A stretch of 64,000 bases of DNA from Craterostigma plantagineum (taxonomy: Eukaryota; Streptophyta; Magnoliopsida; Lamiales; Linderniaceae), in assembly GCA_027422505.1 (NCBI GenBank), contig JAPQWV010001117.1:1-64000 (forward strand). Reading direction: 5' to 3'. The position numbers and the translations under genes were made by a program. Below, one piece after another: positions 23,256 through 33,440 of this stretch (positions are counted from its first letter, which is position 1; every line of letters starts with the position of its first letter). The notes below the pieces were generated by a model that ran no database searches, was not told the origin of the DNA, and worked only from the letters and a program-made list of their open reading frames with translations.

Positions 23256-24266
23256 TAGGGGTGTTCAAATTAACCGAAAACCCGAAAAAACCGACCGAAC
23301 CGAAAAGACCGGAACCGAAAAAAACCGAACCGAATTGTAAAAAACCGTACCGAACCAAATTAAAATGGTTCGGATATCGGATTAAGCATACGTAAAACAG
23401 AAAAACCGAAAAAAACCGAACTGAAATTATCATACTACATTAAAAATTGGAAAATTAATAAAAATCATTTGTTTTTCTCCCATAACGTAAACAACACATT
23501 AAATATAATTTTATTGGTAATTTTTTTTTCCATTTTTAGGTGAATATTTTCCTCACCAATCAAAAATATTTTTCTCCCAAGTAATTTATAGTATCATCAT
23601 ATCAATGTTTTTATATTTTGGTTATATTTTGTTCCATTTTCATGTTTTTTTCGGACCTTTAAAAAACCGAACCGAATTGTAAAAAACCGTACCGAACCAA
23701 ATTAAAATGGTTCGGATATCGGATTAAGCATACGTAAAACCGAAAAACCGAAAAAACCGAACTGAAATTATCATACTACATTAAAAATTGGAAAAATAAT
23801 AAAAATCATTTGTTTTTCTCCCATAACGTAAACAACACATTAAATATAATTTTATTGGTAATTGTTTTTCCATTTTTAGGTGAATATTTTCCTCACCAAT
23901 CAAAAATTATTTTTCTCCCAAGTAATTTACTGTATCATCATATCAATGTTTTTATATTTTGGTTATATTTTGTTCCATTTTCATGTTTTTTTCGGACCTT
24001 CGAATCCCATATGTCACGTTCCATAAATCTTCTTTGTTTTTAACAACCATAAATTGTTTTAGGTATTTTCAGCTCATAATATTTTTTTGTTGATACTAAA
24101 TTCCTAACCGAAAAAACGAACAGAAAAGAACTGAACCGAATTATAAAAAATCGAACCGAACCAAATTAAAACAGTTCGGATATCGTAAGCATACGTAAAA
24201 CCGAAAACCGAAAAACCGAACCGAAATTTGAAAAAACCGAACCGAACCGACCGATGAACACCCCTA
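23256..24266. mobile_element. Non-autonomous hAT-type element with internal duplication
   Basis: The termini are TAGGGGTGTTCAAATTAACC and, inverted at the right, TAGGGGTGTTCATCGGTC. An exact 8-bp duplication GAGACTAC flanks it. The interior is made of many AACCGAA/AAACCG motifs and two copies of a roughly 340-bp unit (about 23319-23658 and 23659-24000). There is no transposase. Confidence 0.92.
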
Positions 24267-26092
24267 GAGACTACGACGATTCAGGTGAAAGGGAAGTCCA
24301 TCGAACAAGATTATTCTGAAGCAGCACCGGAGCACGAGGAAGGGCCAAACGAATCTTCAGAGCCAGAACCTAGAAGAGGCACACGCAAAAGAGTCGCACC
24401 ATCCTGCCATGAAGATTACGATATGGACAGCAACATTGCATACTGTCTTCTAACTGAGGACGGAGAACCATCAACTCTTCAAGAAGCACTGAACAGTTCA
24501 GATGCAGATCAGTGGTTGGCTGCAATGCAAGAAGAAATGGAAGCTCTACAGAAAATAAGACTTGGAGCTGGTGCCACTATCATAGGGAAGAAAGGCAATT
24601 GGCAATAAATGGGTCTTTAAGATCAAGCGGAACAGCGATGATCAAGTGGAGAGGTTTCGTGCACGACTGGTGGTTAGAGGCTATGCTCAGAAAGAAGGCA
24701 TCGACTTCAACGAGATATTTTCACTTGTGGTTCGACTGACGACTGTTCGGGTACTGCTGGCGATGTGTGCTACATTCGACCTACATCTAGAGCAACTAGA
24801 TGTGAAAACGGCTTTTCTTCATGGAGATCTTGAAGAAGAGATTTATATGCTCCAGCCGAAGGTTCTGAAAACAAAGAAAAACGGAACTTGGTTTGCAGGT
24901 TGAACAAATCTCTATACAGTCTCAAACAGGCGCCGGGGTGTTGGTATAAGAGATTTGACTCCTTCATCATGAGCCTTGGATACAACAGATTGAATGCAGA
25001 TCCTTGTGCATATTTCAAGAGGTTTGGTGAAAATGATTTTATCATATTACTGTTGTATGTTGACAACATGTTGGTAGCAGGCCCCAACAAAGATCGTGTT
25101 GAAGAACTCAAGGCACAGTTGGCTAGGGAATTTGAAATGAAGGACTTGTGACCGGCAAACAAGATTCTAGGGATGCAAATTTACCGAGACAGAAATAACA
25201 GGAAGATTTGACTTTCGCAGAAGAATTATCTGAGGAAGGTCTTGCGACGCTTCAATATGCAAGATTGTAAGCCAATTTCTACCCACTTCTTGTTAATTTC
25301 AAATTTCCTCAAGTATGAGCCTAGCAGTGAAGAAGGGAGGATGGAGTTGTCTCGAGTACCGTATGCATCAGCGGTGGGAAGTCTTATGTTCGAGATGATT
25401 TGTACACGACCAGACATTGCACATGCAGTGGGAGTAGTAAGTCGGTACATGGCGAATCCGGGCAAAGAACATTGAAGCGCGGTGAAGAGGATCCTACGAT
25501 ATATCAAAGGAACCTCAGATGTTGCATTATGTTATGGAGGAGCAGACTTGATTGTCAGAGGGTACGTTGACTCTGATTATGCAGGTGATCTTGACAAGAG
25601 CAAATCTACCACGGGATATGTGTTTACTCTTACTGATGCAGCCGTAAGCTGGGTATCGAAGCTTCAGTCCGTTGTCGCAACGTCAACAACTGAAGCAGAA
25701 TATGTCGCAGCTACGCAGGCAAGTAAAGAGGCGGTATGATTGAAAATGGTCATGGAGGAACTCGGGCACGGACAGGAAATATTCCTCTGTTCTGTGACAG
25801 TCAGAGTGCCTTGCATCTCGCAAGGATCCGGCGTTTCAGTCCAGGTCAATGCACATATGAGTCCAGTATCACTTCGTTCGTGAGAAAGTGGAAGAGGGCA
25901 CGGTTGATATGCAGAAAATTCATACAAAAGACAACATAGCAAATTATTTGACGAAGGCGGTCAACACTGACAAGTTCGTTTGGTGTCGTTCCTCAAGTGG
26001 CCTAGCGGAGACGTAAGCAACATGGATGGAAAAGGAAGAAAGAATGGTGTGAAGATCCAATTGTTCCTCAATCAAATCTTCAAGTGGGAGAT

Positions 26093-26529
26093 TGTCAGAA
26101 CTTGCGGCTTTGACGGTTCAACATAAAAATAATCACATGGGTATAATTAGTCATACTATTCACATTTGTGAATGAGGTAAGCGATTACATGAGCTTGCAA
26201 TTTCTATTGCCTATAAATAGGCATTAGGTGCTTAAGCAGAACGCATCCCACAGAGAAGTGAGAGTAGAGAGAAATAAGAATAAAAATAGAGAGTTTGTTG
26301 GTATTTTCTCCGACTATAAAGAGAGAGTTTGAGGGTTTTCTCTTTTATAGATTGAGAGGTTGTAACTCCTATATTTTTCCTCTATAGTGGATTCTTCTTC
26401 CTTGCCCGTGGTTTTTACCCCGATTTGTTTGGGACTTTTCCAGGTTAAATCTTGGTGTCCAGATTTTATCTTTAATTGTCCAAATATTAGCCGCGGTGTT
26501 ATTCGACCGAGTCCGCTGCCACGCCAACA
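26093..26529 (+). repeat. Copia-D 3' LTR
   Basis: 437 bp, TGTCAGAACTTGCGG...CACGCCAACA, preceded by the purine tract. A TATA-like CCTATAAATAGGC lies at about 26211-26223. It ends 36 bp before the ATG of the BOBBER1-like remnant. No second copy exists to compare. Confidence 0.8.
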
Positions 26530-26565
26530 TCATATTGCTCTGCGGAAGCCCAAAAGTAGTTGACG

Positions 26566-27243
26566 ATGGCGATTCTCTCCGATTACGAAGAAGAAGATCG
26601 CGTGACTCCGTCGTCGTTGTCGAAGAAGCAATTCAATGCTCACCCGATCAATCGAATCCGTGGGGGTTTTTGGAGGAAGCTTTTGAATTTGTTGCTAAAG
26701 AGAGCGATCTGTTCAAGAGCGATGGTGAACGATGTCAGTGCTGTTTGAGGATAGTGAAGGATAGAGTGGAAAAGCTGGACAAGAAGAAGAAAGTAGAGGC
26801 TAATGGTGAGGCGTCGCAGGTTAAGAAAGAAGCACGCAGGTAAGGAAGGATGTGCATACGGCTAAGAAGGAGGAGCTGAAGTTGAACGAGGAGAAGCAGA
26901 GCGAGAAAAAAGTGGAGGAAGAAGCTGACAATGGGAAAAGAGGTTCTTTTTTCTTGGTTCTCTACTTATTACTGGCTTGATACGTACTAATTTGTTTGAT
27001 GCTACTATCTCTGGCGTTTGTGAGTTGCTAGTGGAAGCGAAGCTATGGCAAACACTTCTCCGGAAGGAAAGGAACGTTTTGGGTGGAAGATGCTGTTCTT
27101 TTGAGTACTAATTCCGCTGTGTGTGCAGCTCCTAACAAGGGCAATGGCTTGGATATGGAGAACTATTCTTGGGGCAATGGTATGGAGAACTATTCTTGGG
27201 GCCAATCGTTGCAAGAAGTTAACATTACTATCCCGTTCCTCCT
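26566..27243 (+). pseudogene. BOBBER1-like / NudC-domain protein, N-terminal piece
   Basis: Plant BOBBER1 proteins are NudC-family small-heat-shock-like co-chaperones acting in development and thermotolerance. Exon 1 (26566-26942) starts MAILSDYEEEDRV and contains SNPWGFLEEAFEFVAKESDL in a shifted frame, then a Lys/Glu-rich linker. At least two frame breaks occur (about 26640 and 26730-26850). After an intron, exon 2 (27129-27243) encodes APNKGNGLDMENYSWG, the start of the CS domain. Here it carries an extra in-frame 24-bp tandem duplication (NGMENYSWG). The copy stops abruptly at 27243. The rest of the gene is at 30083-30999. Identification rests on characteristic BOBBER1 segments. Confidence 0.85.
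26969..27243 (+). repeat. Direct duplication, left copy (intron + exon 2 of BOBBER1-like gene)
   Basis: It matches 29919-30172, from the intron (ACTGG.TTGATAC.TACTAATTTG) to the exon-2 sequence CCGTTCCTCCTG. The right copy lacks the 24-bp exon duplication and has GTTTCTGTGTGTGCAG before the exon. Confidence 0.85.
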
Positions 27244-27251
27244 GGTTGATC

Positions 27252-27310
27252 TATTCCCCGCCCCGTCCGGGGCGGACCCTGCGGGGACGGGCATTCCCGC
27301 CCCATCACAA
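27252..27310. repeat. GC-rich palindromic fragment
   Basis: CCCCGCCCCGTCCGGGGCGG followed by GACCCTGCGGGGACGGGC and CATTCCCGCCCC. It resembles the GC-rich arms of the hAT MITE at 27660-28028 and sits directly at the break in the BOBBER1-like exon. It is probably a truncated transposon end. Confidence 0.45.
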
Positions 27311-27358
27311 CCCTAAGAAGTTAACTGATAAATGTATTTAGTACGTTTATATTTATTA

Positions 27359-27599
27359 CTCCCTCTGTCCAACTATTTTATCACATTTTGCCATTTCGGG
27401 CGTCCCACTAATTTTATCACCTTTTCTTATTTAGCAAAAAACTATCACAAACAATCAATATAATAATATTAAATATTCTTAAAAGACGTGTCAAAATATA
27501 CACTTTATTACCTTCTTACTGTACGATATTATTATAATAATACCACCTTAACTTACGTGTTCGACAACTTATGTGATAAAGTTATCGGGACGGAGGGAG
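27359..27599. mobile_element. Stowaway (Tc1/mariner) MITE
   Basis: 241 bp with termini CTCCCTCTGTCC and, inverted at the right, CTCCCTCCGTCCC. It is flanked by TA on both sides (27357-27358 and 27600-27601). Both are hallmarks of Stowaway elements. There is no coding content. Confidence 0.92.
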
Positions 27600-27659
27600 T
27601 ACTACTAATTCGCTTGCAAGTTAAATTTAATTGTTTTGAGACGTTTTAAGTGTCTTAGT

Positions 27660-28028
27660 TAGAGCAGTCAATTTGGCCCGTGGCCCGCGGGCCGGCACGC
27701 CCCGCCCCCAAAATGGGCGGGCTGGGCTGCATTATTTAAGGACCGCCAAGGGGCGGGCCTGAACGGGCCAGCCCGTGCGGGCCGCGGGCTTGGCAGGGCG
27801 GGGCGGGCCGGCCCACCATAATTCGACTAATATAAAACATATATAAATATATTATATATAAAATAAATATTAAATATATATAAATAATATTAAATTAGTT
27901 AGAAAATTTAATTAATGATACATTAATTATGTCTAATTAATATCACATTTATTATCAAATACATCGGGGCGGGGTGGACCCCCATTTTAGGCCCGCCATT
28001 GCCCCGCCCCGCCATATTGACGGTACTA
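27660..28028. mobile_element. hAT-type MITE, GC-rich arms
   Basis: The ends TAGAGCAGTCAATTTGG and, inverted at the right, TAGTACCGTCAATATGG face each other. Flanks GTCTTAGT (27652-27659) and GTCTTACT (28029-28036) match at 7 of 8. GGCCCGCGGGCC-rich arms surround an AT-rich core. It is non-autonomous. Confidence 0.82.
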
Positions 28029-28036
28029 GTCTTACT

Positions 28037-29918
28037 TTGTATTTAGACGTATTAGACCAAAAGAGCTTTTAATGGGCCATTTAATGTTATTAGGACCATC
28101 TGGACTTGGGTTGGTCCGCCACGTGAATTGCCATGTGATTATTTAGCAAGATTTACATATGATTCCACTTGCACAAACAATCCAAGACATCAACTAGCTT
28201 TCAACGAAGAAGAAAACAAAGAAAGCCGAATCTGATAATGATCCCTTGGATGCTCTATGACTGCGGAGACGGCGGAAGGACAGCTCTTGGTTGAAAAGAA
28301 ATCCAGACGCAAGGCTCGAGATTATTTCGATGGCAACAGATGAATTTGTTTCTTCCTCAATTGAATTCGCCATATGCTATAAAAGGGGACATAGCTGCTC
28401 CATTAGAGTTATCTCCAAATATCCAAAGGTTCGATCAAGAAAACTTACTGTCATCACCGATTAAAATACCTCTCTGTTGAAAGGCCACACACACGCACAT
28501 ATACGGCAGAACAGAGAGGGTGCGAAATTTGGGCAGAACGACCTGAATTCCTGAGCGAAAGGGCAGCAGTTGAAGCTCATTCCAGAGCAGATCGAACAAG
28601 CACAACACCATCCAGATCGGGCAGCCACTGTAGCAACGAGTCCGGGGCTGAAAATAGAGATTCGGGGCCGCACAAGCCAGATGATAGCAGCTGGTTTCGG
28701 GAACGATTTGCTTAATTGATTGCTGAGAAAGGCACTGTAGCTTGGGCTGATAGTTGGGGCTTGGGCTGATTTTCTGGGATGGCTTGTGCTCAAATTCCTT
28801 GGTGACCGTGTAGGGCAGCGAGTGCGGAACCGGGACTGAAATTCGGCATTTCGAACGGTTGTAAGCTAATCAATTCTCAATATATGCCGTTTCGAATGAA
28901 TTCATTTATTATTGGTATGTATCGTAGCTAAACGTATGTAGTTGTTTATCGAAACCTTGATTTAATCGTGAGATTATTGTGCTTATCCGTGAATGCGTGA
29001 GCATTCGTTTAAGCTTGCATTTATTTTAGTTGATGAACTTAGGTTGATTAAATAGTTGCAAATGTTTAATTAATTTAGGTGAGTCCATGGCTAATTGAAA
29101 CGACAAATTCGTAATTGTTTGTTCGTTTTAATAAGTAGCGAACAGTATTCAACTTCTCTACCCTAGGTAAGTGTAAGTTATATTGTAACTTACGCGATTT
29201 GATTTTAACGGATCAGCGTCGTTTCTTGCGAGAGCGTCGTCTGAGCGAGTTAGTCAATAATCGGGTATCTTTCATTTTTAATGCTGTCGGAATCTTAAAC
29301 CTTGCAGAGTGTCCCGGAGGTTATTTTTCGATTAGGGAATTATAGAGCGTATCTTAATTATCGAGAAACTAAGAAGAGATTGGTTGTTAGGCGTTCGTCG
29401 ACAACTATAACCGACTATGCTTACGTGTACACGTTATTGAGGAATCTATGATAGATTATATAAATCAAGGTGGAGAACGATTACTTCAACTATTATTTTA
29501 TAGTCGTTAGTTTCTTTATTTTCCTTCGTCTATTCTTAGTTTAATTTCGTTTCTATATGAATCTATCTAAAACATAATATATATCTTCGACCGAAGATAC
29601 TCAAGTCTCTCATTGCGAGGAAGAAGACCCCATTACGGGGAAGAAGACCCAAAAAGGGGAAAGAAACTTCCATTGAGGAAGACTAAAGCTCCCATAAAGG
29701 GAGAATAAAGAAAACTAAACTACTAAGTGAGAAGCAAGGAAAAAGAACGGCAAAATAGAACTGATGAACTTCCCTGGAGGTTAGGGAGAAGGATTTTTTA
29801 TTTTTAGATTAGGGTTCTTGCGGAAGAGAGAAGCGAGAGGTGGCTGTAGAAAGAGAAAAGCGGCCTTGGCTAATAAGTAATTCTACAAAATCTAGGTTAA
29901 ACCCTAGAGAAATCGACA
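28037..29918. other. Unassigned insert, possibly LTR-derived
   Basis: No protein family is recognised. A TATA-like GCTATAAAAGGGG at about 28376 is followed by a long region without coding potential, resembling an LTR's U3-R-U5 layout. At 29580-29710 GAAGAAGACCC-type purine-rich blocks recur. There is no second copy, so an LTR cannot be proven. Together with the MITEs it separates the two BOBBER1-like pieces. Confidence 0.35.
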
Positions 29919-30172
29919 TTACTGGGTTGATACATACTAATTTGTTTGATGCTACTATCTCTGGTGTTTGTGAGTTGCTAGTGGAAGCGAAGCTATGGCA
30001 AACACTTCTCTTGAAGAAAGGAACGATTTGGGTGGAAGATGCTGTTCTTTTGAGTACTAATTCCTTGTTTCTGTGTGTGCAGCTCCTAACAAAGGCAATG
30101 GCTTGGATATGGAGAACTATTCTTGGGGCCAATCTTTGCAAGAAGTTAACATTACAGTCCCCGTTCCTCCTG
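29919..30172 (+). repeat. Direct duplication, right copy
   Basis: Counterpart of 26969-27243. It continues without interruption into the rest of exon 2, so this copy is the ancestral arrangement on its right side. Confidence 0.85.
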
Positions 30173-30999
30173 CTACAAAATCAAGATCCATTGCATGTGA
30201 AATTAAAAAGAACCATAGTAAAGTTGGGCTCAAGGGTCAGCCTCCAGTTATTGATTTAAGTCTATCCTCACCGTATGTGTCTGTGTTGAATGTATGATCT
30301 TGGCTGGTCGTTCATATGCTTTCATGTTCTTGCAGGGTGACCTTTTGCAACCTGTTAAAGTTGATGACTGCTTTTGGAGTTTAGGTACATGTCTATAACC
30401 ACAGAATTAGCATCATCTCTTTGTTAAATGCTGTTAACCAGTCGTTTTAATGATTTTCCCCCTATATAATTCTGGTTTCAAAGGACCAAAAATCAATCTC
30501 AATTCTCCTCACAAAGCACAATCAGATGGCAAGGTGGAAGTACTTAGTGAAGGGTGAGCCAGAGATTGACACTCAGAAGGTGGAACCTGAGAACAGTAAA
30601 TTGTCTGATCTCGATTCCGAGACACGATCAACTGTCGAGAAAATGATGGTGTTTTCTCTGCACGTAAAGTTTCATCTTTGTAGTTGCCTTCTATTTCATT
30701 TATGGTGATTTTTCTAACTCTTACCTTTCTTCTTCAGTTGACCAGAGACAGAAGCAGATGGGACTCCCCACAAGTGACCAGATGCAGAAGAATGATATAC
30801 TGAAGAAGTTTATGGCTGAGGTAAACATAAAATAACTGATCAGTCTTACCCTATCCTATCCTTTTCTGCTATTAATCAGCGTGCCTTTAATCGTTTGTTC
30901 TTGTCTTGTTTGTATGTACTGCATGCAGCATCCCGAATGGACTTCTCCAAGGCGAAGTTTAATTGGACGGAGTCTGCTAAATTTAGTAGATCTACATAA
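30083..30999 (+). pseudogene. BOBBER1-like / NudC-domain protein, CS domain and C-terminal piece
   Basis: Exons: 30083-30255 (ENYSWGQSLQEVNITVPVP, VGLKGQPPVID), 30336-30384 (GDLLQPVKVDDCFWSL), 30482-30648 (KYLVKGEPEIDTQKVEPE, TRSTVEKMM), 30738-30820 (DQRQKQMGLPTSDQMQ) and 30929-30999. The family CS domain and the conserved C-terminal tail are both recognisable. The first donor is TTAAGT instead of GTAAGT (30256-30261). The acceptor before 30482 reads CAA instead of CAG. The phase between the third and fourth exons does not fit. A missing base in the last exon shifts HPE/MDFSKAKFN, and the normal stop after FN reads as Trp, adding a short extension. With the missing N-terminal half this is a pseudogene. 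Confidence 0.88.
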
Positions 31000-31202
31000 A
31001 TTATGAACTATTATTTGGCTTTCTCGGATGTTTTGAGCTATTGCTTTGTGGTTGGATGTTTTGATCTATTGCTTTGTGGTTGAACAACTTAATGTCCATA
31101 TCAACTTTTCTGCTATTAATCAGCGTGCCTTTAATAGTGGTTCTTTGAGATTCCACAAGTAGCTAATGACCATTAAGACGCATAAGAAGATTCCCCATTT
31201 CA
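31000..31202. other. 3' flank of BOBBER1-like remnant
   Basis: AT-rich, with a repeated TTTTGAGCTATTGCTTTGTGG / TTTTGATCTATTGCTTTGTGG pair (about 31030-31080). No gene is seen. Confidence 0.5.
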
Positions 31203-31213
31203 AACGTTGATGC
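31203..31213. repeat. Retroposition target-site duplication, left copy
   Basis: AACGTTGATGC here and at 32213-32223, flanking a 1-kb insert. An 11-bp duplication is in the range made by LINE machinery. Confidence 0.8.
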
Positions 31214-32212
31214 GTCTTAAGTCTTTTCTCTCTCTAGGGTTTCCTCTCATCCTATCTTCTCTCCCTCGCGCAGCCAAAACAAAAAAAAAACGGTAGGTTT
31301 CTCCCCCATCCTTCATTAATGGAGGTGGAGGAGCCATTCTTTTCCTTTTCTTCAGTGTTTTCCTTCTGTTGTTTCTTTGATCTATATATTTAAAAAAAAA
31401 ATTCCCTGTGGACCGCCACCGGCACTGTGGTCGCGCGTCCTCCACCTTTCCAGCTGGCGCCGCTGCCGTTCACCTCCACCTCCGCCGCCCGCGGTGCCGC
31501 TGCTGTGCACCTCCACGTCCACCTCTGCCGGTGCCGCTGCTGCGCAGATCCACCTCCTCTTGGGGCCACTGCCACGCCACCTCAATCTCCTCCGCCGGTG
31601 CTGCGCCGCCCTGCCGCACCGCCCCTGCTCCAGCCGCGCCGCCCCTGCTCCAGCCGCACCGCCACGCTCCAGCCTACAGCTGCGCCGCCCCGCCGCAACG
31701 CCCCAGCTCCAGCCTCCAGCCTCCAGCCACACAGCCGGCCGTGCCGCCCCAGCCTCCAGCGCCGGCCGCGCCGCCCCACCTCCAGCCTACAGCCACGCTA
31801 TCCACGCCGTCTCGCCGTTGCCCGTTTGAGTTTCCCCTAGTGGGACCTCATCTCTCTCGACCCTTTGGTCGCGAGCATTTTCTCCCTTCTGGAGCATCAG
31901 TTCGATGAAGATAAAAATTCAGAAATTAAAGACTAAGTGAAAATGAAGAGTATCGTAGATTTAGCTTAATAGCTTTTTCTGTTAGGTTCTTTAGTTCTTG
32001 GTAGTAGATTATGAGTTTTCTTTTTTCTGTCGGTTTTTGTCCCTTGTGGCCCTTTTCTCCCCTCGTGGAGTGTTTCTGCCCATTTGTGGGCTGTGTTGTG
32101 CTCGTTAGTGAGCCTTTGTTCTCCCGATTGGCGGTGTACCGGTGAGACCCTTTGGGCTATTTAGCCCTTGTATCTTAGTTAATTTATACAAGCCATCGTT
32201 TCCGGAAAAATT
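31214..32212 (+). mobile_element. Retroposed non-coding element (LINE-derived or SINE-like), 1 kb
   Basis: An 11-bp direct repeat flanks it. It begins near TTTTCTCTCTCTAGGGTTTCC, contains a C/G-rich block at 31405-31810 (CCGCC and GCCGC repeats), then a T-rich 3' part ending TTTCCGGAAAAATT, a short A-rich tail. No endonuclease or reverse transcriptase is present. The 5' pyrimidine-rich leader plus tail suggest LINE untranslated sequences joined without the coding part. Which strand is sense is inferred from the tail. Confidence 0.65.
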
Positions 32213-32234
32213 AACGTTGATGCTTACATAGGAT

Positions 32235-32515
32235 CAGGGCCGGTTTTTTATTTTAGGGGGCCCTGTTACATAGAGCCTTCTTTTTCCGTGGCCCATATAA
32301 AAAGCAGCCCTTAGGTGGCCCTGTTAAAAAAAGTTCCCCTTATGCAAAGAAAAAATATACTGGGCCGTTACACATATATCCAAATAGCTCTTTTTATATA
32401 TGGCCCATACAAATAAAGCAGCTTAAAAGAAAAAAAAATGTGGCCCTTTTATTACAGGGCCGGATTTGTGGCCCTGTGCTGTAGGCCTGGTTGCACAGGC
32501 CCAAATCCGGCCCTG
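32235..32515. mobile_element. hAT-type MITE (CAGGGCCGG termini)
   Basis: 281 bp. The termini CAGGGCCGGTTTTTT and, inverted at the right, CAGGGCCGGATTTGGG are a classic plant hAT-MITE end. The exact 8-bp duplication CATAGGAT lies at 32227-32234 and 32516-32523. It landed 11 bp to the right of the retroposed element. Confidence 0.93.
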
Positions 32516-32523
32516 CATAGGAT

Positions 32524-33042
32524 GATGTCTCAATCTACCCATTCGAAGAAGAAAACTTACATCCCGTTATAAGTTACATCAACGCACATCCATTTTCTCA
32601 TTTATTCTAACCCAGCAAACATGAAAAAGAAAGATCAGAAAAGTAGATAAAAAAATGGAAGCTCTTTATATAATGCTCAAAAATAGATGCAACGACCGCT
32701 TTTCTCCCAATTGCCAAACCGAGTGGGCTCAGGTCCACGTGGACTGCCAATTTAGCCAGTTTCCTTATTCACGTGTCCGTGCTCGTCTCCGGCGTCTTCT
32801 CCTTCCCGCCTCTTCTCTTCAATTTCACTTTTATCCACTGGCGATTCATTCTGTTGTTGATTCTGCGACAGACGATTCGTCGTTCCGAGGAAGTGAGGCG
32901 TGAGCTCGCATCTAATCGCCGGTGATGTCAGCCGACGGCTCATATTGATCGAAATCGACATCAATCTCATTTTTTTCAAGGGGGATTTCAAGCTCGATGT
33001 GGAATTGAAAGAGCTTGATGAACATGGCTTTATTCGTTGTTA
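32524..33042. other. Unassigned region, possibly a 5' gene part
   Basis: GC is higher than in the surroundings, with TC-rich stretches such as CGTCTCCGGCGTCTTCTCC, as in plant 5' untranslated leaders. One plus frame (32655-32903) has no family match. I cannot name a gene. Confidence 0.35.
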
Positions 33043-33362
33043 GGGTAACGACAATGGTGGTTTATATGTGTGTCATATGTGCTTATTTGGCACTTTATAT
33101 GACACACAACCATTGTGGATGTGTCATGAGTATGACATTGTGTCATATTGATGACACTGCGTTATAGGAATATTAAATATTATGGAGGAGAGAGAATGAG
33201 GGAGAAAGAAAGAAATTGTTTATCTATTGTTGTGTATCCATGTTATAGTAGTGTTATTATTGTGGAAAAAGTAAAATAAAAGTGTTATAGAATAAAATAC
33301 AGGAAAATATAGTGAAAAGCTGATGTGGCAGTATTATGAGTGTGTTATTGTTGTGGACACCC
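33043..33362. mobile_element. Tourist/Harbinger-like MITE, TSD TTA
   Basis: TTA flanks both ends (33040-33042 and 33363-33365). The termini GGGTAACGACAATGG and, inverted at the right, GGGTGTCCACAACAATA are partly matched. The interior is rich in TGTGTCAT motifs and has no coding potential. Confidence 0.6.
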
Positions 33363-33440
33363 TTAAGAGGAACGTTCTCACCGTCAGCGTTATTAGCTTG
33401 CTGGCAGGAATATGTTGTTGTGTGCACAATGTGCTGCTCT

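Larger units (their letters stand above)
21253..25970 (+). pseudogene. Copia-D gag-pol remnant
   Basis: Gag (21263-22030) has the UBN2-type core and zinc knuckle CHCGKKGHLKKDC. The protease has lost its Gly (WLLDSDATYHMT) and is split by frame breaks at 22030-22200. GAG-pre-integrase (MLWHQKLGHMSEQGM) and the integrase core (HSDVW, FIDDYSRRCWV, RTDNGGEY) follow at 22350-22830, then frame breaks. After the nested hAT, reverse transcriptase (24480-25151) has the catalytic pair changed to LLYVDNMLVAG in place of YVDD. RNase H (25480-25739) has TEAEYVAA. Frames change at least seven times, so it is inactive. Confidence 0.88.
21253..26529 (+). mobile_element. 5'-truncated Copia retrotransposon (Copia-D)
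   Basis: It contains gag, protease, integrase, reverse transcriptase and RNase H in the Copia order, a purine tract (CAAGTGGGAGAT, 26081-26092) and a 3' LTR (26093-26529). No 5' LTR or gag N-terminus is present; similarity starts at about 21253 (product KAILREDGCLEA...). A 1-kb hAT-type element splits it at 23256-24266. Confidence 0.88.

Noticed and set aside
28461..28793. 110-codon minus-strand Ser/Pro-rich frame
   Set aside because: No similarity recognised; lies in a possible LTR leader and overlaps no conserved structure.
31377..31908. Overlapping Pro/Ala-rich frames in three plus frames and Gly/Arg-rich frames on the minus strand
   Set aside because: Every frame is open because the DNA is CCGCC-rich with few T/A; no domain, no splice support, and it lies inside a retroposed element.
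32655..32903. Plus-strand 82-codon frame in a GC-richer patch as first exon of a gene
   Set aside because: No downstream exons or family motifs found; kept only as an unassigned region.
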